DNA of 64,000 nucleotides from Zhongshania sp. R06B22 (GCF_040892595.1 NZ_JBFRYB010000001.1:2914001-2978000), one strand, 5' to 3'. Shown: positions 33,801 through 43,886, counted from the first letter of the stretch. Made by a program: numbers and translations. The notes: generated by a model not told the origin, from the sequence alone.

Positions 33801-36437
33801 ATGCAATCTACTGACCATCTGCGCGCAACACTCAATGTTGACGGCAGCGATTACCACTATTTTGACCTAAACAAACTCGGTGATGATCGCCTCATCAATC
33901 TGCCAAAATCATTAAAGATACTACTGGAAAATCAGCTCCGTCATTTTGACGGCGATTCAGTAAACTCAGACATCATTGTTGCTTTCTCGCGCTGGTTAGA
34001 TCAGCCCACTGGCGGTGAAGATCTCAATTTCTCTCCCGCCCGCGTGTTAATGCAAGACTTTACCGGAGTACCCGCTATTGTCGATTTAGCCGCTATGCGT
34101 GACGCGGTCGCTAAACGCGGCGGCGATGTTTCCGCCATCAATCCACAGATCCCAGTTCATTTGGTTATCGACCACTCCGTCACGGTAGATCAATTTGGCT
34201 CACCCCAGGCCTTTGGCGAGAATGTAGCCAATGAAATGGCCCGCAACGACGAGCGCTATCGCTTTTTAAAATGGGGTCAATCCGCTTTCAAGAACTTTAG
34301 CGTTGTACCGCCAGGCACCGGTATATGCCATCAGGTTAATTTGGAATACTTAGCCCAGGTGGTGTGGAGTAGTGACGGTGTAGCCTATCCAGATACGGTA
34401 TTAGGTACTGACAGCCACACTCCAATGGTTAATGGCTTAGGCGTGCTGGGCTGGGGCGTTGGCGGCATTGAAGCCGAAGCGGCCCTACTCGGCCAGCCCT
34501 ACTCGATGATGCTGCCGGAGGTAATTGGTTTTGAATTAAACGGCAAATTAAATGACGGCGTCACCGCAACAGATTTGGTATTAACCGTGGTGCAGATTTT
34601 GCGCAGAGAGGGCGTAGTCGGTAAATTTGTTGAGTTTTACGGTGACGGTCTGGCTGAATTGAGCGTGGCCGATCGTGCCACCATTGCCAATATGGCCCCC
34701 GAATATGGCGCGACCTGCGGCTACTTCCCTGTGGACGAAGCCACCCTAGCTTATATGGAATTAACCGGACGCAGCAGCGAGAACATCGCGCTTACCGAAG
34801 CCTACTGCAAAGCCCAGGGCCTATGGCGGCATGCCGGCGACCAGCCGACGTTTACGCGCACCGTGTCATTGGATTTGAATACCGTAGAGCCCAGTCTCGC
34901 CGGGCCAAGCCGCCCGCAAGATCGGGTTGCGCTTGGCGATTTAGGCGAGGCGATGCGCGACTTTCTCAAAGCCAGCAAACGCGATCTACGTGAAAGCGTC
35001 GCAATTCCTGACATGGACTTAAAGTTACATCACGGCGACGTGGTGATTGCCGCTATTACCAGCTGTACAAACACCTCCAACCCCGACGTCATGATTGCCG
35101 CAGGGCTCGTTGCCCGCAAAGCTCGCGAACGCGGTTTACGCGTTAAGCCTTGGGTTAAGACCTCATTAGCGCCAGGATCAAAAGTAGTCAGCAAGTACTT
35201 AAGCGACAGCGGCCTACAAGAGGATTTAGACTCACTAGGCTTCGACTTAGTTGGCTATGGCTGTACAACCTGCATTGGCAATTCTGGCCCCCTACCAGAC
35301 CCCATCGCCGCCGCCATCGACAGCAAGGATATGGTTGTATCAGCGCTATTGTCAGGCAACCGCAATTTCGAAGGCCGTATCCATCCGCAAGTAAAAGCGA
35401 GCTGGCTGGCATCGCCCCCGCTTGTTGTTGCCTATGCGCTCGCCGGCAGCACCCTGTTGAATCTGCGCGACGACGCTATCGGTAAAGACCAAGAAGGTAA
35501 GCCGGTTTATCTAAAAGACTTATGGCCGAGCAACCAGGAGATTCACGATATCCGCAAAATCGTCAGCGGCGACATGTTTAAAGATGCTTACCAGGATGTC
35601 TATAAGGGTACCGCTGAATGGCAGGCCATAAATATTGCCAGCACCGAAACCTACCAGTGGCAGGAAGACTCTAGCTATATTCGCTTGCCCACCTTCTTTG
35701 ACACTCCCACAGTATCGGGCGAAGAGTTCCCGACCTTGCGCGGCGCCCGAATTCTTGGCTTGTTTGGTGACACCATCACCACCGACCATATTTCACCCGC
35801 AGGTAAAATTGCCCTAGACAGTCCGGCCAGCCATTATTTGCAAAGCAATGGCGTTTCGCCGGCGGAGTTTAACTCCTATGGTTCCCGGCGCGGCAATCAT
35901 GAAGTGATGCTCCGCGGCACATTCGCCAATACTCGACTGCACAATAAACTCGTAGACCGTGAAGGCGGTTACACCTTATCGCCAGATGGTAAAAATGTTA
36001 TCTCTATTTACAAAGCGGCCATGAAATACCAAGAGAGCAATACGCCGTTAGTTATCATCGCCGGCAAGCAATACGGCACTGGCTCGAGTCGAGACTGGGC
36101 TGCAAAAGGCACCTTATTACTGGGTATAAAAGCCGTGATTGCCGAAAGCTTCGAGCGAATTCACCGTTCCAACCTCATCGGTATGGGTGTAATGCCAATA
36201 GAGTTCGACAAGCAAATACCGCAGGAAATGCTAGATTTACAAGGCGACGAGGGCGTTGATATCATCTCCTGTGACCCTGTCTTGGCGCCAAAGCAAAAAG
36301 TCAGAATCATCTTGTCGCGCAGCGATGGCAGTCGCCATGAAGTACTGGGTCGGCTGCGGATAGACACCAAGGAGGAAATGGCCTATTTCCGTCACGGCGG
36401 TATTCTGCAATATGTTTTAGCGGAGCTGGGTAAATAA
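33801..36437 (+). CDS. acnA: Aconitate hydratase A
   Basis: An 878-residue aconitase of the AcnA/IRP type converting citrate to isocitrate. Cluster cysteines are in AITSCTNTSNPDVM and GYGCTTCIGNSGPLPD. The swivel domain has TDHISPAGKIA, FNSYGSRRGNHEVM and GTGSSRDWAAKGT. AAGGAG stands eight bases before the ATG. It is divergent from the kor operon, so the window holds two sequential TCA-type steps plus glutamate dehydrogenase, all around 2-oxoglutarate. Confidence 0.97.
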   Translation: MQSTDHLRATLNVDGSDYHYFDLNKLGDDRLINLPKSLKILLENQLRHFDGDSVNSDIIVAFSRWLDQPTGGEDLNFSPARVLMQDFTGVPAIVDLAAMRDAVAKRGGDVSAINPQIPVHLVIDHSVTVDQFGSPQAFGENVANEMARNDERYRFLKWGQSAFKNFSVVPPGTGICHQVNLEYLAQVVWSSDGVAYPDTVLGTDSHTPMVNGLGVLGWGVGGIEAEAALLGQPYSMMLPEVIGFELNGKLNDGVTATDLVLTVVQILRREGVVGKFVEFYGDGLAELSVADRATIANMAPEYGATCGYFPVDEATLAYMELTGRSSENIALTEAYCKAQGLWRHAGDQPTFTRTVSLDLNTVEPSLAGPSRPQDRVALGDLGEAMRDFLKASKRDLRESVAIPDMDLKLHHGDVVIAAITSCTNTSNPDVMIAAGLVARKARERGLRVKPWVKTSLAPGSKVVSKYLSDSGLQEDLDSLGFDLVGYGCTTCIGNSGPLPDPIAAAIDSKDMVVSALLSGNRNFEGRIHPQVKASWLASPPLVVAYALAGSTLLNLRDDAIGKDQEGKPVYLKDLWPSNQEIHDIRKIVSGDMFKDAYQDVYKGTAEWQAINIASTETYQWQEDSSYIRLPTFFDTPTVSGEEFPTLRGARILGLFGDTITTDHISPAGKIALDSPASHYLQSNGVSPAEFNSYGSRRGNHEVMLRGTFANTRLHNKLVDREGGYTLSPDGKNVISIYKAAMKYQESNTPLVIIAGKQYGTGSSRDWAAKGTLLLGIKAVIAESFERIHRSNLIGMGVMPIEFDKQIPQEMLDLQGDEGVDIISCDPVLAPKQKVRIILSRSDGSRHEVLGRLRIDTKEEMAYFRHGGILQYVLAELGK

Positions 36438-36456
36438 TGCCATTACCTAACTCTGC

Positions 36457-36504
36457 GGCGCTATTTGATTGGTTTTTATCCAGATTCGCGATTATATTAG
36501 CGCC
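36457..36504. other. Inverted repeat downstream of acnA
   Basis: Seven-base arms GGCGCTA (36457-36463) and TAGCGCC (36498-36504) enclose 34 bases. It lies between acnA and the DUF6489 gene and might be a weak terminator stem; there is no T run. Confidence 0.25.
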
Positions 36505-36582
36505 AGTAGAGCTTGTTTGGCACCAGCGCATCCAAACTACTCAATGCCATACTAAATTCAGTGATAATACGGAGTCAGATGT

Positions 36583-36930
36583 ATGAAAATTCATGTCGAG
36601 GTTGAAGTCAGTCCGGAAGAAATGCGCCGCTTAGTCGGACTTCCAGACGCCCAACCACTTTGGGATGCGGTCTACAAACGCATCGGCGAAGGTGACTCAG
36701 AAATGATTCAACAAATGGCGAAAACCGCGTTTACTGAAGGTATGAAAACCATCGATTTATCTGCTCGGGTATTGAAATCATTGAGCGGCTTAGCCAGCAA
36801 TCGCAAAAATTCTGACAAAGCGACTACAGAGGCTAAAGATCCTGAAAGTAGCGATGACAAGCCGCAAAAACCAACACCTAGCAAAGCTGCGCCCGTGCGT
36901 CGCAGCGCATCCAGCAAAAGTAAAAGCTAA
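36583..36930 (+). CDS. DUF6489-type small protein
   Basis: A 115-residue protein. The N-terminal MKIHVEVEVSPEEMRRLVGLPD and the following WDAVYKRIGEGD match the DUF6489 pattern, seen in many proteobacteria with unknown role. The C-terminal 45 residues are a disordered Lys/Ser/Pro tail. GGAG precedes the ATG. It stands alone between acnA and the GNAT/nitrilase gene on the same strand. Confidence 0.75.
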   Translation: MKIHVEVEVSPEEMRRLVGLPDAQPLWDAVYKRIGEGDSEMIQQMAKTAFTEGMKTIDLSARVLKSLSGLASNRKNSDKATTEAKDPESSDDKPQKPTPSKAAPVRRSASSKSKS

Positions 36931-37014
36931 ATTGTTTTCAGCTGGCACCCAATACCACTAAAGCATTGCTTAGCCCTCACCGAACCCTTTTAAGAATTTC
37001 AGAGTGACACCACC

Positions 37015-38601
37015 ATGGCAAACACCACTTCGGGCAGCAAAAACATTGCTGCCTCGGGCAAAGTACTGCGAGTTCGCAACGCAACTTTAGCCGATATACC
37101 CGCTATTGGCGCCCTATCTAAGCGCGTCTACACAGGGACCGGCATCGATCCGTATTCGCGCGCTGAGTTGCGAGGCCAATTGAATAATTTTGCCGAAGGC
37201 AAATTTGTCGTCACCCTTGAGGACGAAATAGTCGGCTATTGCGCAACATTTCGGGTCAGCGGCGAAGTCTGCCTAAAACCCCATAGTTGGGCTGCGATCA
37301 CCGCCAATGGTTACGGCACCCGCCACGATGCCGAAGGCGAGTGGTTATATGGTATGGAGGTTTGTGTAGACAGTAGCGTGCGCGGCTACCGTATCGGTCA
37401 GCGGCTCTACAATGCACGCAAAAAGCTGTGTGAAGAGTTAGGTTTAAAGGGTATTGTTTTTGTCGGTCGTCTGCCCAGCTTGTCGCGTCGCATCAAAAAA
37501 TATGGCAGCGCAGAAAACTATCTGGACGCGGTAGTGCAGCAACGCACCCGTGACCCAGTGCTGTCGTTCCAGCTTCGCAACAACTTTGAAGTTATCGATC
37601 TAATGCCGAACTACTTGGTCGATGACACCGGCTCTATGGGCTATGGCGTGCATCTTGTCTGGCACAACCCCAAAGTGGAAACTGCTGCCAATGTCGCCCA
37701 CACCAAACGCCACGGCGGCCGCCAACCCGACACCGTGCGGATTGGTACCGTGCAATATATGCAGCGACGCGTCACCTCATTTGTCGAGTTCATGTCGTTC
37801 ATAGAATATTTTGTCGATGTGGTAGCGGACTACAAAGGCGACTTTGTGGTTTTCCCCGAGCTTATCACCCTGCAGCTACTGTCCATTGAAGACCAGGAGC
37901 TAACGCCTATTCAGTCCATAGAGGCACTCACCAAGTACACACCCCGCTACGTCGAGGCCATGCAAGACTTGGCCGTGCGTTACAACATCAATATTATCGG
38001 CGGATCACACCCTACTCGCGTCGCCAACGGCAGGGTCGAAAACATCTCTTACGTGTTTCACCGCGATGGCCGTGTCGATGAACAAGCAAAAATTCACCCC
38101 ACCCCCAATGAAGTCTATTGGTGGAATATTGAAGGCGGCAATGAGTTACAAGTTATAGACACCGACTGCGGCCCCATTGGTATATTAATCTGCTATGACT
38201 CCGAGTTCCCAGAACTCGGCCGCCACTTAGTAGATCAAGGCGCTGAGATCCTATTCGTGCCCTTCTGCACCGATGAGCGCCAAAGCTATATGCGCGTGCG
38301 CTACAGTTGTCAGGCTAGGGCCGTTGAAAATCAGGTTTATGTGGTCATGTCTGGCAATGTCGGCAATTTGCCTAACGTCGCCAATATGGATATTCAATAC
38401 GCACAAAGCTGTATCTTAACGCCCTGTGATTTCCATTTTGCCCGCGACGGTATCGCCGCTGATACCACGCCCAATGTGGAAACAGTCGCTATTGCCGATT
38501 TGCGACCAGAGTCATTGCGCATAGCCCGTAATAGCGGCACAGTGCAAAATCTGCGCGACCGCCGCCACGATTTATATCAAATGAAATGGCGAGGAAACTA
38601 G
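37015..38601 (+). CDS. Bifunctional GNAT acetyltransferase / carbon-nitrogen hydrolase
   Basis: A 528-residue fusion. Residues about 15-215 form a GNAT domain (MEVCVDSSVRGYRIGQRLYNARKKLC carries the acetyl-CoA loop). Residues about 240-510 form a nitrilase-superfamily hydrolase with the catalytic triad in VVFPELITLQ (Glu), KIHPTPNE (Lys) and GILICYDSEFPEL (Cys). The substrate is not known; nitrilase-fold members hydrolyse amides such as N-carbamoylputrescine, and polyamine genes lie 1.4 kb away, but a direct link is only a guess. A strong terminator follows. Confidence 0.92.
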   Translation: MANTTSGSKNIAASGKVLRVRNATLADIPAIGALSKRVYTGTGIDPYSRAELRGQLNNFAEGKFVVTLEDEIVGYCATFRVSGEVCLKPHSWAAITANGYGTRHDAEGEWLYGMEVCVDSSVRGYRIGQRLYNARKKLCEELGLKGIVFVGRLPSLSRRIKKYGSAENYLDAVVQQRTRDPVLSFQLRNNFEVIDLMPNYLVDDTGSMGYGVHLVWHNPKVETAANVAHTKRHGGRQPDTVRIGTVQYMQRRVTSFVEFMSFIEYFVDVVADYKGDFVVFPELITLQLLSIEDQELTPIQSIEALTKYTPRYVEAMQDLAVRYNINIIGGSHPTRVANGRVENISYVFHRDGRVDEQAKIHPTPNEVYWWNIEGGNELQVIDTDCGPIGILICYDSEFPELGRHLVDQGAEILFVPFCTDERQSYMRVRYSCQARAVENQVYVVMSGNVGNLPNVANMDIQYAQSCILTPCDFHFARDGIAADTTPNVETVAIADLRPESLRIARNSGTVQNLRDRRHDLYQMKWRGN

Positions 38602-38668
38602 CATCATGGGCGAAGGCAGACTGCTAACGCCCAAACATTGAAATAAGGCACGACAGAACTTGTCGGCA

Positions 38669-38700
38669 TGGGCTCTCAATACGAGAGCCCATTTTATTTT
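38669..38700 (+). terminator. Rho-independent terminator after GNAT/nitrilase gene
   Basis: A perfect 9-bp stem TGGGCTCTC / GAGAGCCCA with a 5-base loop, followed by TTTTATTTT. It lies 70 bases after the stop codon. Confidence 0.85.
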
Positions 38701-39171
38701 AAATAAATATTTATTCAGAAATGACGAACATCGAGAACAGGTAATCTTCTTTACTTATTAACACCAATTCCGATCTTATTTTTTACATTCCACAAAATAA
38801 TAAATTTTAAATTACTTAGCGAATTTAAACCTATTTTTAAACTACCAAAACAAACATCCAAACTAATTTTTAAAGCAGTCAGCATAATGACAGCGCGACA
38901 TTCACGACTACTGTCGCAAGTTGCCAGCATTCGTGCCAAAAGCCTATGTTAGCAAAATAATGGTCTGCATGATTACCGAAAAAGGCAATCGGCTCTGGAT
39001 AGAGCCCGAAAAGAAAACCTGCCACTCTTTGTCATCAAGATAAGCGCGTGCGTAAGTTATTTCAGGATACAAATCTGCACTTCATATCCCGTTATAAAAC
39101 ACCGCTCTACATTTTTTTAATCGAAATAGCGCCAAAACACAGACTACACACAGCCAAACTAAGAGCGGTAA
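38701..39171. other. AT-rich intergenic region of about 470 bp
   Basis: The left half (38700-38880) is strongly AT-rich compared with the rest of the window. I find no convincing gene; a 62-codon minus-strand frame has unlikely composition. No RNA gene or attachment site is visible. It separates the terminator of the GNAT/nitrilase gene from the end of msrA. Confidence 0.45.
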
Positions 39172-39816
39172 TTATAGGGGGCAACTTACCCCTGTACCGC
39201 CCAAACCGCAGTAACCACCGGGATTTTTATCCAGATATTGCTGGTGGTAGGCCTCGGCGTAATAAAACTCGTCTATATCGACTATCTCGGTCGTCACCGC
39301 AGGCAAGCCCTCTTTAGCGAGCGCCGCTTGATACAACTCGAGCGATGCTGCCGCCACCGCTTTCTGCTGAGCGGTAGAACAATAAATACCCGAACGATAC
39401 TGGGTGCCAACGTCGTTGCCCTGACGCATGCCTTCGGTGGGGTTATGGCTTTCCCAGAACAACTTCAGTAATTCTTGGAAGCTGACTTGAGCGGGATCGA
39501 ATGCCACTAACACCACCTCGTTGTGCCCAGTCATGCCTGAGCAAACTTCTTCATAACTTGGGTTGGGCGTATGACCGCCACAGTAACCAACAGCGGTGGT
39601 GTAAACGCCGTCTTGTTGCCAGAATTTACGCTCTGCGCCCCAGAAACAACCCATACCAAAGACGACCTGCTCAGTTCCTGCCGGAAACGGCGGCAGCAGC
39701 GGCGTGTTAAGCACAGTATGTAAGGATGGCACCGTTATTCTATCTGTTCTGCCAGGCAGTGCCTGCTCCGCTGTGGGAATAACTGCCGGCTTACGATAGC
39801 GATCAAAAATACTCAT
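39172..39816 (-). CDS. msrA: Peptide methionine sulfoxide reductase MsrA
   Basis: A 214-residue enzyme that reduces methionine-S-sulfoxide in proteins. The active-site motif is [15 protein letters not shown]; further marks are [23 protein letters not shown] and [12 protein letters not shown]. The N-terminal 45 residues are an extension typical of the longer class. The start at 39816 follows AAGAGGAG. It is divergent from speD. Confidence 0.95.
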   Translation of the reverse strand: MSIFDRYRKPAVIPTAEQALPGRTDRITVPSLHTVLNTPLLPPFPAGTEQVVFGMGCFWGAERKFWQQDGVYTTAVGYCGGHTPNPSYEEVCSGMTGHNEVVLVAFDPAQVSFQELLKLFWESHNPTEGMRQGNDVGTQYRSGIYCSTAQQKAVAAASLELYQAALAKEGLPAVTTEIVDIDEFYYAEAYHQQYLDKNPGGYCGLGGTGVSCPL

Positions 39817-39969
39817 TTTTCGGGCTCCTCTTAAAACATTCTCGACCTGCACCTACTATGCCCTGATTCACCCATATTCCGCCACCCCCAGCAATCACCA
39901 AAAAACACTGCGAGTTCAATGACTTTAGTCATCGCCCAATGGTGGATTTTTCCGGGATTTTTTATTGCT

Positions 39970-40032
39970 ATTTAGCATAAAACACGTTTAAATCGCCGGC
40001 TCTTTAACCAACGCGGAGGATTTATGCTAAAT
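39970..40032 (+). promoter_or_regulatory. Leader hairpin that would sequester the speD start codon
   Basis: A perfect 12-bp inverted repeat, ATTTAGCATAAA (39970-39981) and TTTATGCTAAAT (40021-40032), encloses 39 bases. The right arm contains the ATG at 40024 and the first bases of the speD ATG at 40031, and the GGAGG ribosome binding site (40015-40019) lies in the loop right beside it. When folded, the transcript would hide the start; an alternative fold could release it. This suggests translational control of speD. Confidence 0.55.
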
Positions 40033-40083
40033 GAAAAGCTTAGATCATATGCCTTCTCTGGAGGCCGGCGCAGCCAACTGTAA
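40024..40083 (+). CDS. Possible 19-residue overlapping ORF at the speD start
   Basis: An ATG at 40024, four bases after GGAGG, opens a 19-codon frame ([19 protein letters not shown]) in a different frame from speD, overlapping its first 18 codons. Its Shine-Dalgarno spacing is at least as good as that of speD. It could be a leader peptide; chance is the alternative. Confidence 0.3.
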   Translation: MLNEKLRSYAFSGGRRSQL

Positions 40084-40486
40084 TCCGATTACACAATCGG
40101 ATGAAAATCTCGACCACGTCATTATTCGTGACGGCGTTGCTTACGCTGGTACGCATCTTATCATCGACCTTTGGGGCGCCTCCCATCTCGATGAACTCCC
40201 CCGCATGGAAAAAGCATTTATTGACTGCGTCAAAGAATGTGGTGCCACCCTGTTGCACATCCATATGCACCATTTTACCCCTAACGGTGGTATTTCTGGT
40301 GTCGCGGTTCTAGCCGAGTCCCATATTAGCGTGCACACCTGGCCCGAACGCGATTACGCTGCGTTTGATGTCTTTATGTGTGGTGACGCCAAGCCTGAAT
40401 TAGCCGTGGAAATTCTCCAAAAGGCTTTCTCGCCCTCACGCATTGAGGTCGGTGAAAACCTGCGCGGGAGAATGGACGATGTCTGA
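40031..40486 (+). CDS. speD: S-adenosylmethionine decarboxylase proenzyme
   Basis: A 151-residue class 1B proenzyme. The self-cleavage site is [13 protein letters not shown], where the Ser becomes the pyruvoyl group; [12 protein letters not shown] and [11 protein letters not shown] complete the family pattern. It makes decarboxylated SAM, the aminopropyl donor for spermidine. The start codon sits inside a 12-bp stem (39970-40032). The end overlaps speE by 8 bases, so the two are coupled. Confidence 0.95.
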   Translation: MKSLDHMPSLEAGAANCNPITQSDENLDHVIIRDGVAYAGTHLIIDLWGASHLDELPRMEKAFIDCVKECGATLLHIHMHHFTPNGGISGVAVLAESHISVHTWPERDYAAFDVFMCGDAKPELAVEILQKAFSPSRIEVGENLRGRMDDV

Positions 40487-41327
40487 GTGGTTTGACGAAA
40501 CACTCCATGACGCGTACCACCAGGGATTTCAAGTCAGCGAGGTCTTGTTTGAAAGCAAGACCGAGCATCAGCATCTTATTATTTTTGAATCTGGCAGCTT
40601 TGGCCGGGTAATGGCGCTAGACGGCATTATTCAAACCACCGAGCGCGACGAATTCATCTATCACGAAATGTTAGCGCACACGCCATTATTTGCCCACGGC
40701 AATGCCAAAAATGTCCTCATTATTGGCGGCGGCGACGGGGGCTTACTTCGCGAAGTACTCAAACACTCTGAAGTTGAGCACGTTGTGCAGGTTGAAATAG
40801 ACCAAGCCGTTATCGATATGTGCGTGAAATATCTACCGAATCATTCGGCAGGTGCCTACGACAACCCCCGGGCAAAAATAGTGATTGGGGACGGCATTGA
40901 TTTCGTCACCCAGTGTGACCGTCAATTTGACGTCATCCTGTCTGACAGCACTGACCCCATTGGTCCCGGCGAGGTCTTATTCACTTCTCCGTTTTACCAA
41001 GGCATTCAGCGCTGCTTAAAACCTGGCGGTATCTTTGCTGCGCAGAACGGGGTAGCGTTTATGCAACCAGACGAAGTGAGCACCACCCATCAGCGTCTAT
41101 CACCACTGTTTGCGGATACTGCGTTTTACGCAGCAGCAGTGCCGACTTATATTGGTGGTGTGATGACCTTTGCGTGGGCTAGTAACAGCGGAACGGCACG
41201 CGAGCAAGACTTAGCCACACTGACAAGCCGGTTTGTCGACAGCGGCATCAAGACTCGCTATTACAACCCTGCCCTGCACATCGGCGCTTTTGCACTGCCC
41301 CAATATCTCGTGGAGATTTTGGGCTAG
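40479..41327 (+). CDS. speE: Spermidine synthase
   Basis: A 282-residue aminopropyltransferase that joins putrescine and decarboxylated SAM. Visible are [31 protein letters not shown] (SAM-type cofactor site) and [21 protein letters not shown], the catalytic Asp loop. The start at 40479 ([10 protein letters not shown]) overlaps the speD end; the 12-residue extension in the same frame is inside speD. Length is close to that of E. coli SpeE (288). Confidence 0.96.
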   Translation: MSEWFDETLHDAYHQGFQVSEVLFESKTEHQHLIIFESGSFGRVMALDGIIQTTERDEFIYHEMLAHTPLFAHGNAKNVLIIGGGDGGLLREVLKHSEVEHVVQVEIDQAVIDMCVKYLPNHSAGAYDNPRAKIVIGDGIDFVTQCDRQFDVILSDSTDPIGPGEVLFTSPFYQGIQRCLKPGGIFAAQNGVAFMQPDEVSTTHQRLSPLFADTAFYAAAVPTYIGGVMTFAWASNSGTAREQDLATLTSRFVDSGIKTRYYNPALHIGAFALPQYLVEILG

Positions 41328-41335
41328 CAGACATT

Positions 41336-41366
41336 CCGGCCTGCTGCCATAAAAGTAGCAGGCCGG
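41336..41366 (+). terminator. Hairpin after speE
   Basis: A perfect 10-bp stem CCGGCCTGCT (41336-41345) / AGCAGGCCGG (41357-41366) nine bases after the speE stop. It lacks a T run, so it may be a Rho-dependent terminator or an RNA-stabilising stem. Confidence 0.5.
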
Positions 41367-41630
41367 ATGAGATTGCACAGCCGTATATTTCTGTAATTAT
41401 TCTCCCTTAAAATGGTCCGACTCCAGCAGCAAAAAGCAGCGGCATAGCTGACAGTTGTCATAGATATTGTTAGGGTGAAAATATTACGGGACTAAACCGT
41501 AAAAAAGTTTCAAAATCAGCGCGTGATATAGACCAGACTGCGCACTTAAATGCACGATCTGAGTAACAATGTAAGCAAACGAGTCCAGACAGAATCTGGG
41601 TATAGCCGAAAACTAACACTGGCCATATAA

Positions 41631-43886
41631 ATGAAATTCCGTTTCCCCGTTGTCATTATTGATGAAGATTTTCGCTCCGAAAACATCTCCGGTTCGGGCA
41701 TTCGCGACCTCGCCGATGCCATTAGTAAAGAAGGTATGGAAATCGTTGGGCTAACAAGCTACGGCGATCTTACCGCGTTCGCGCAACAGGCAAGTCGCGC
41801 GTCCTGCTTTATACTCTCTATAGATGACGAAGAATTCGGTGACGGCAGCGACGAGACCGTTGGCCAGGCATTGGAGTCCATCGCCGAATTCATGACGGCG
41901 GTACGTCAACGCAACACTGACATCCCGGTGTTCCTCTACGGTGAAACCCGCACCTCTCGACACATTCCCAATGAGATTTTACGTGAGCTGCACGGCTTCA
42001 TTCATATGTTTGAAGACACCCCAGAATTTGTCGCCCGCCATATCATTCGCGAAGCGAATAAATATCTTTCATCGCTGGCGCCGCCATTCTTCAAAGCGTT
42101 AATGAACTACGCCAGCGACAGCTCATACTCTTGGCACTGCCCAGGCCACTCTGGCGGCGTGGCATTTCTCAAAAGCCCGGTTGGCCAAATGTTCCACCAA
42201 TTCTTTGGTGAAAACCTGCTGCGCGCTGACGTCTGCAATGCAGTGGAAGAACTTGGGCAACTGCTAGACCACACCGGCCCGGTTAGCGCCAGTGAAAATA
42301 ACGCGGCGCGCATCTTCGGCTGTGACCATTTATTCTTTGTTACTAACGGCACATCCACCTCAAATAAAGTGGTATGGCACTCCACCGTCGCCCCCGGCGA
42401 TATTGTGGTGGTAGACCGCAACTGCCATAAATCGATTTTGCACAGTATTATCATGACCGGCGCGATTCCGGTATTTCTCATGCCAACGCGCAATCACTAC
42501 GGTATTATCGGTCCTATTCCCAAAAGCGAATTCGACCCCGCTGCAATTCGCAGAAAGATCGATGAGCACCCTTTTGCCCGTCATGCTAAAGACAAAAAGC
42601 CACGGATACTTACGATTACCCAAAGTACCTATGACGGTATCGTGTACAACGTCGAAGAAATCAAAGATATCCTCGATTCGACCATCGACACCCTGCATTT
42701 TGACGAAGCTTGGCTGCCCCATGCCGCCTTTCACACCTTCTATCATAATATGCACGCTATAGGCGCAGACCGCCCGCGCTCAGACGACACCCTGGTATTT
42801 GCCACCCAATCAACGCACAAGTTATTGGCTGGCCTATCACAAGCCTCGCAAATTCTGGTTCAAGATGGCACCCAGCGAAAACTCGATACCCATCGCTTTA
42901 ATGAATCCTACCTAATGCACTCGTCAACCAGCCCGCAGTACGCGATCATTGCGTCATGCGATGTCGCCGCAGCAATGATGGAACCGCCTGGCGGAAAAGC
43001 ACTAGTAGAGGAATCAATTCTTGAAGCACTAGACTTCCGTCGTGCTATGCGCAAAGTAGATGCCGATTATGGCGAGGATTGGTGGTTCAGTGTTTGGGGC
43101 CCCGAAGCCTTAGCCGAGGAAGGTATTGGTGACCGCGACGATTGGGTCATCCACTCAGATGATAGTTGGCACGGCTTTGGCGAAATCGAGTCTGGCTTTA
43201 ATATGCTCGACCCGATCAAGGCAACCATCATTACCCCCGGTCTAGATGTCGACGGTAACTTCGATGATTTTGGTATTCCAGCCTCGATCGTCAGCAAATA
43301 TTTAGCAGAACACGGTATCATCATTGAAAAGTCGGGGATGTACTCCTTCTTTATCATGTTCACCATCGGCATCACTAAGGGCCGCTGGAATTCCATGGTC
43401 ACCGAGCTGCAACAATTTAAAGACGACTACGATCAAAACCTACCTCTGTGGCGGGTAATGCCGCAATTCGCAGCCAAATATCCACAGTATGACAAAGTCG
43501 GTCTGCGCGACTTGTGTAGTAATATTCACAATGTCTACAAAGAATACGATCTGGCCCGTATCACCACTGAGATGTACCTGTCAGAAATGGAAGCGGCAAT
43601 GATTCCAGCCGACGCCTGGTCTAAAATGTCGCACCGCGAAGTTGAACGCGTTGCCATTGATGAGTTGGAAGGTCGCATTACCGCTATGCTAGTGACGCCT
43701 TACCCCCCCGGTATTCCACTATTAATTCCTGGTGAGCGTTTTAATAACACCATCGTCAGATACCTACAGTTTGTGCGCGACTTTAACTCTCGCTTCCCCG
43801 GCTTCGAAACTGACTGCCACGGCTTAGTTAAAGAACGCGTCAATGGTGTAGATCATTACTTTGTCGATGTCGTCAACGATGGCTAA
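41631..43886 (+). CDS. Orn/Lys/Arg decarboxylase (PLP, LdcA/AdiA type)
   Basis: A 751-residue fold-type I decarboxylase with an N-terminal flavodoxin-like wing domain. The core has SSYSWHCPGHSGGVAFLKSP, the PLP-lysine in ATQSTHKLLAGLSQAS (Lys about 396), and TLHFDEAWLPHAAF with the Asp that holds the PLP ring. Closest in layout is the 751-residue Pseudomonas lysine decarboxylase type. Since speD-speE lie just upstream, ornithine or arginine as substrate, feeding putrescine, is plausible; lysine (cadaverine) is equally possible. A strong terminator follows. Confidence 0.9.
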   Translation: MKFRFPVVIIDEDFRSENISGSGIRDLADAISKEGMEIVGLTSYGDLTAFAQQASRASCFILSIDDEEFGDGSDETVGQALESIAEFMTAVRQRNTDIPVFLYGETRTSRHIPNEILRELHGFIHMFEDTPEFVARHIIREANKYLSSLAPPFFKALMNYASDSSYSWHCPGHSGGVAFLKSPVGQMFHQFFGENLLRADVCNAVEELGQLLDHTGPVSASENNAARIFGCDHLFFVTNGTSTSNKVVWHSTVAPGDIVVVDRNCHKSILHSIIMTGAIPVFLMPTRNHYGIIGPIPKSEFDPAAIRRKIDEHPFARHAKDKKPRILTITQSTYDGIVYNVEEIKDILDSTIDTLHFDEAWLPHAAFHTFYHNMHAIGADRPRSDDTLVFATQSTHKLLAGLSQASQILVQDGTQRKLDTHRFNESYLMHSSTSPQYAIIASCDVAAAMMEPPGGKALVEESILEALDFRRAMRKVDADYGEDWWFSVWGPEALAEEGIGDRDDWVIHSDDSWHGFGEIESGFNMLDPIKATIITPGLDVDGNFDDFGIPASIVSKYLAEHGIIIEKSGMYSFFIMFTIGITKGRWNSMVTELQQFKDDYDQNLPLWRVMPQFAAKYPQYDKVGLRDLCSNIHNVYKEYDLARITTEMYLSEMEAAMIPADAWSKMSHREVERVAIDELEGRITAMLVTPYPPGIPLLIPGERFNNTIVRYLQFVRDFNSRFPGFETDCHGLVKERVNGVDHYFVDVVNDG

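Noticed and set aside
38751..38939. A 62-codon minus-strand frame in the AT-rich gap
   Set aside because: No ribosome binding site and chance-like composition in AT-rich DNA.
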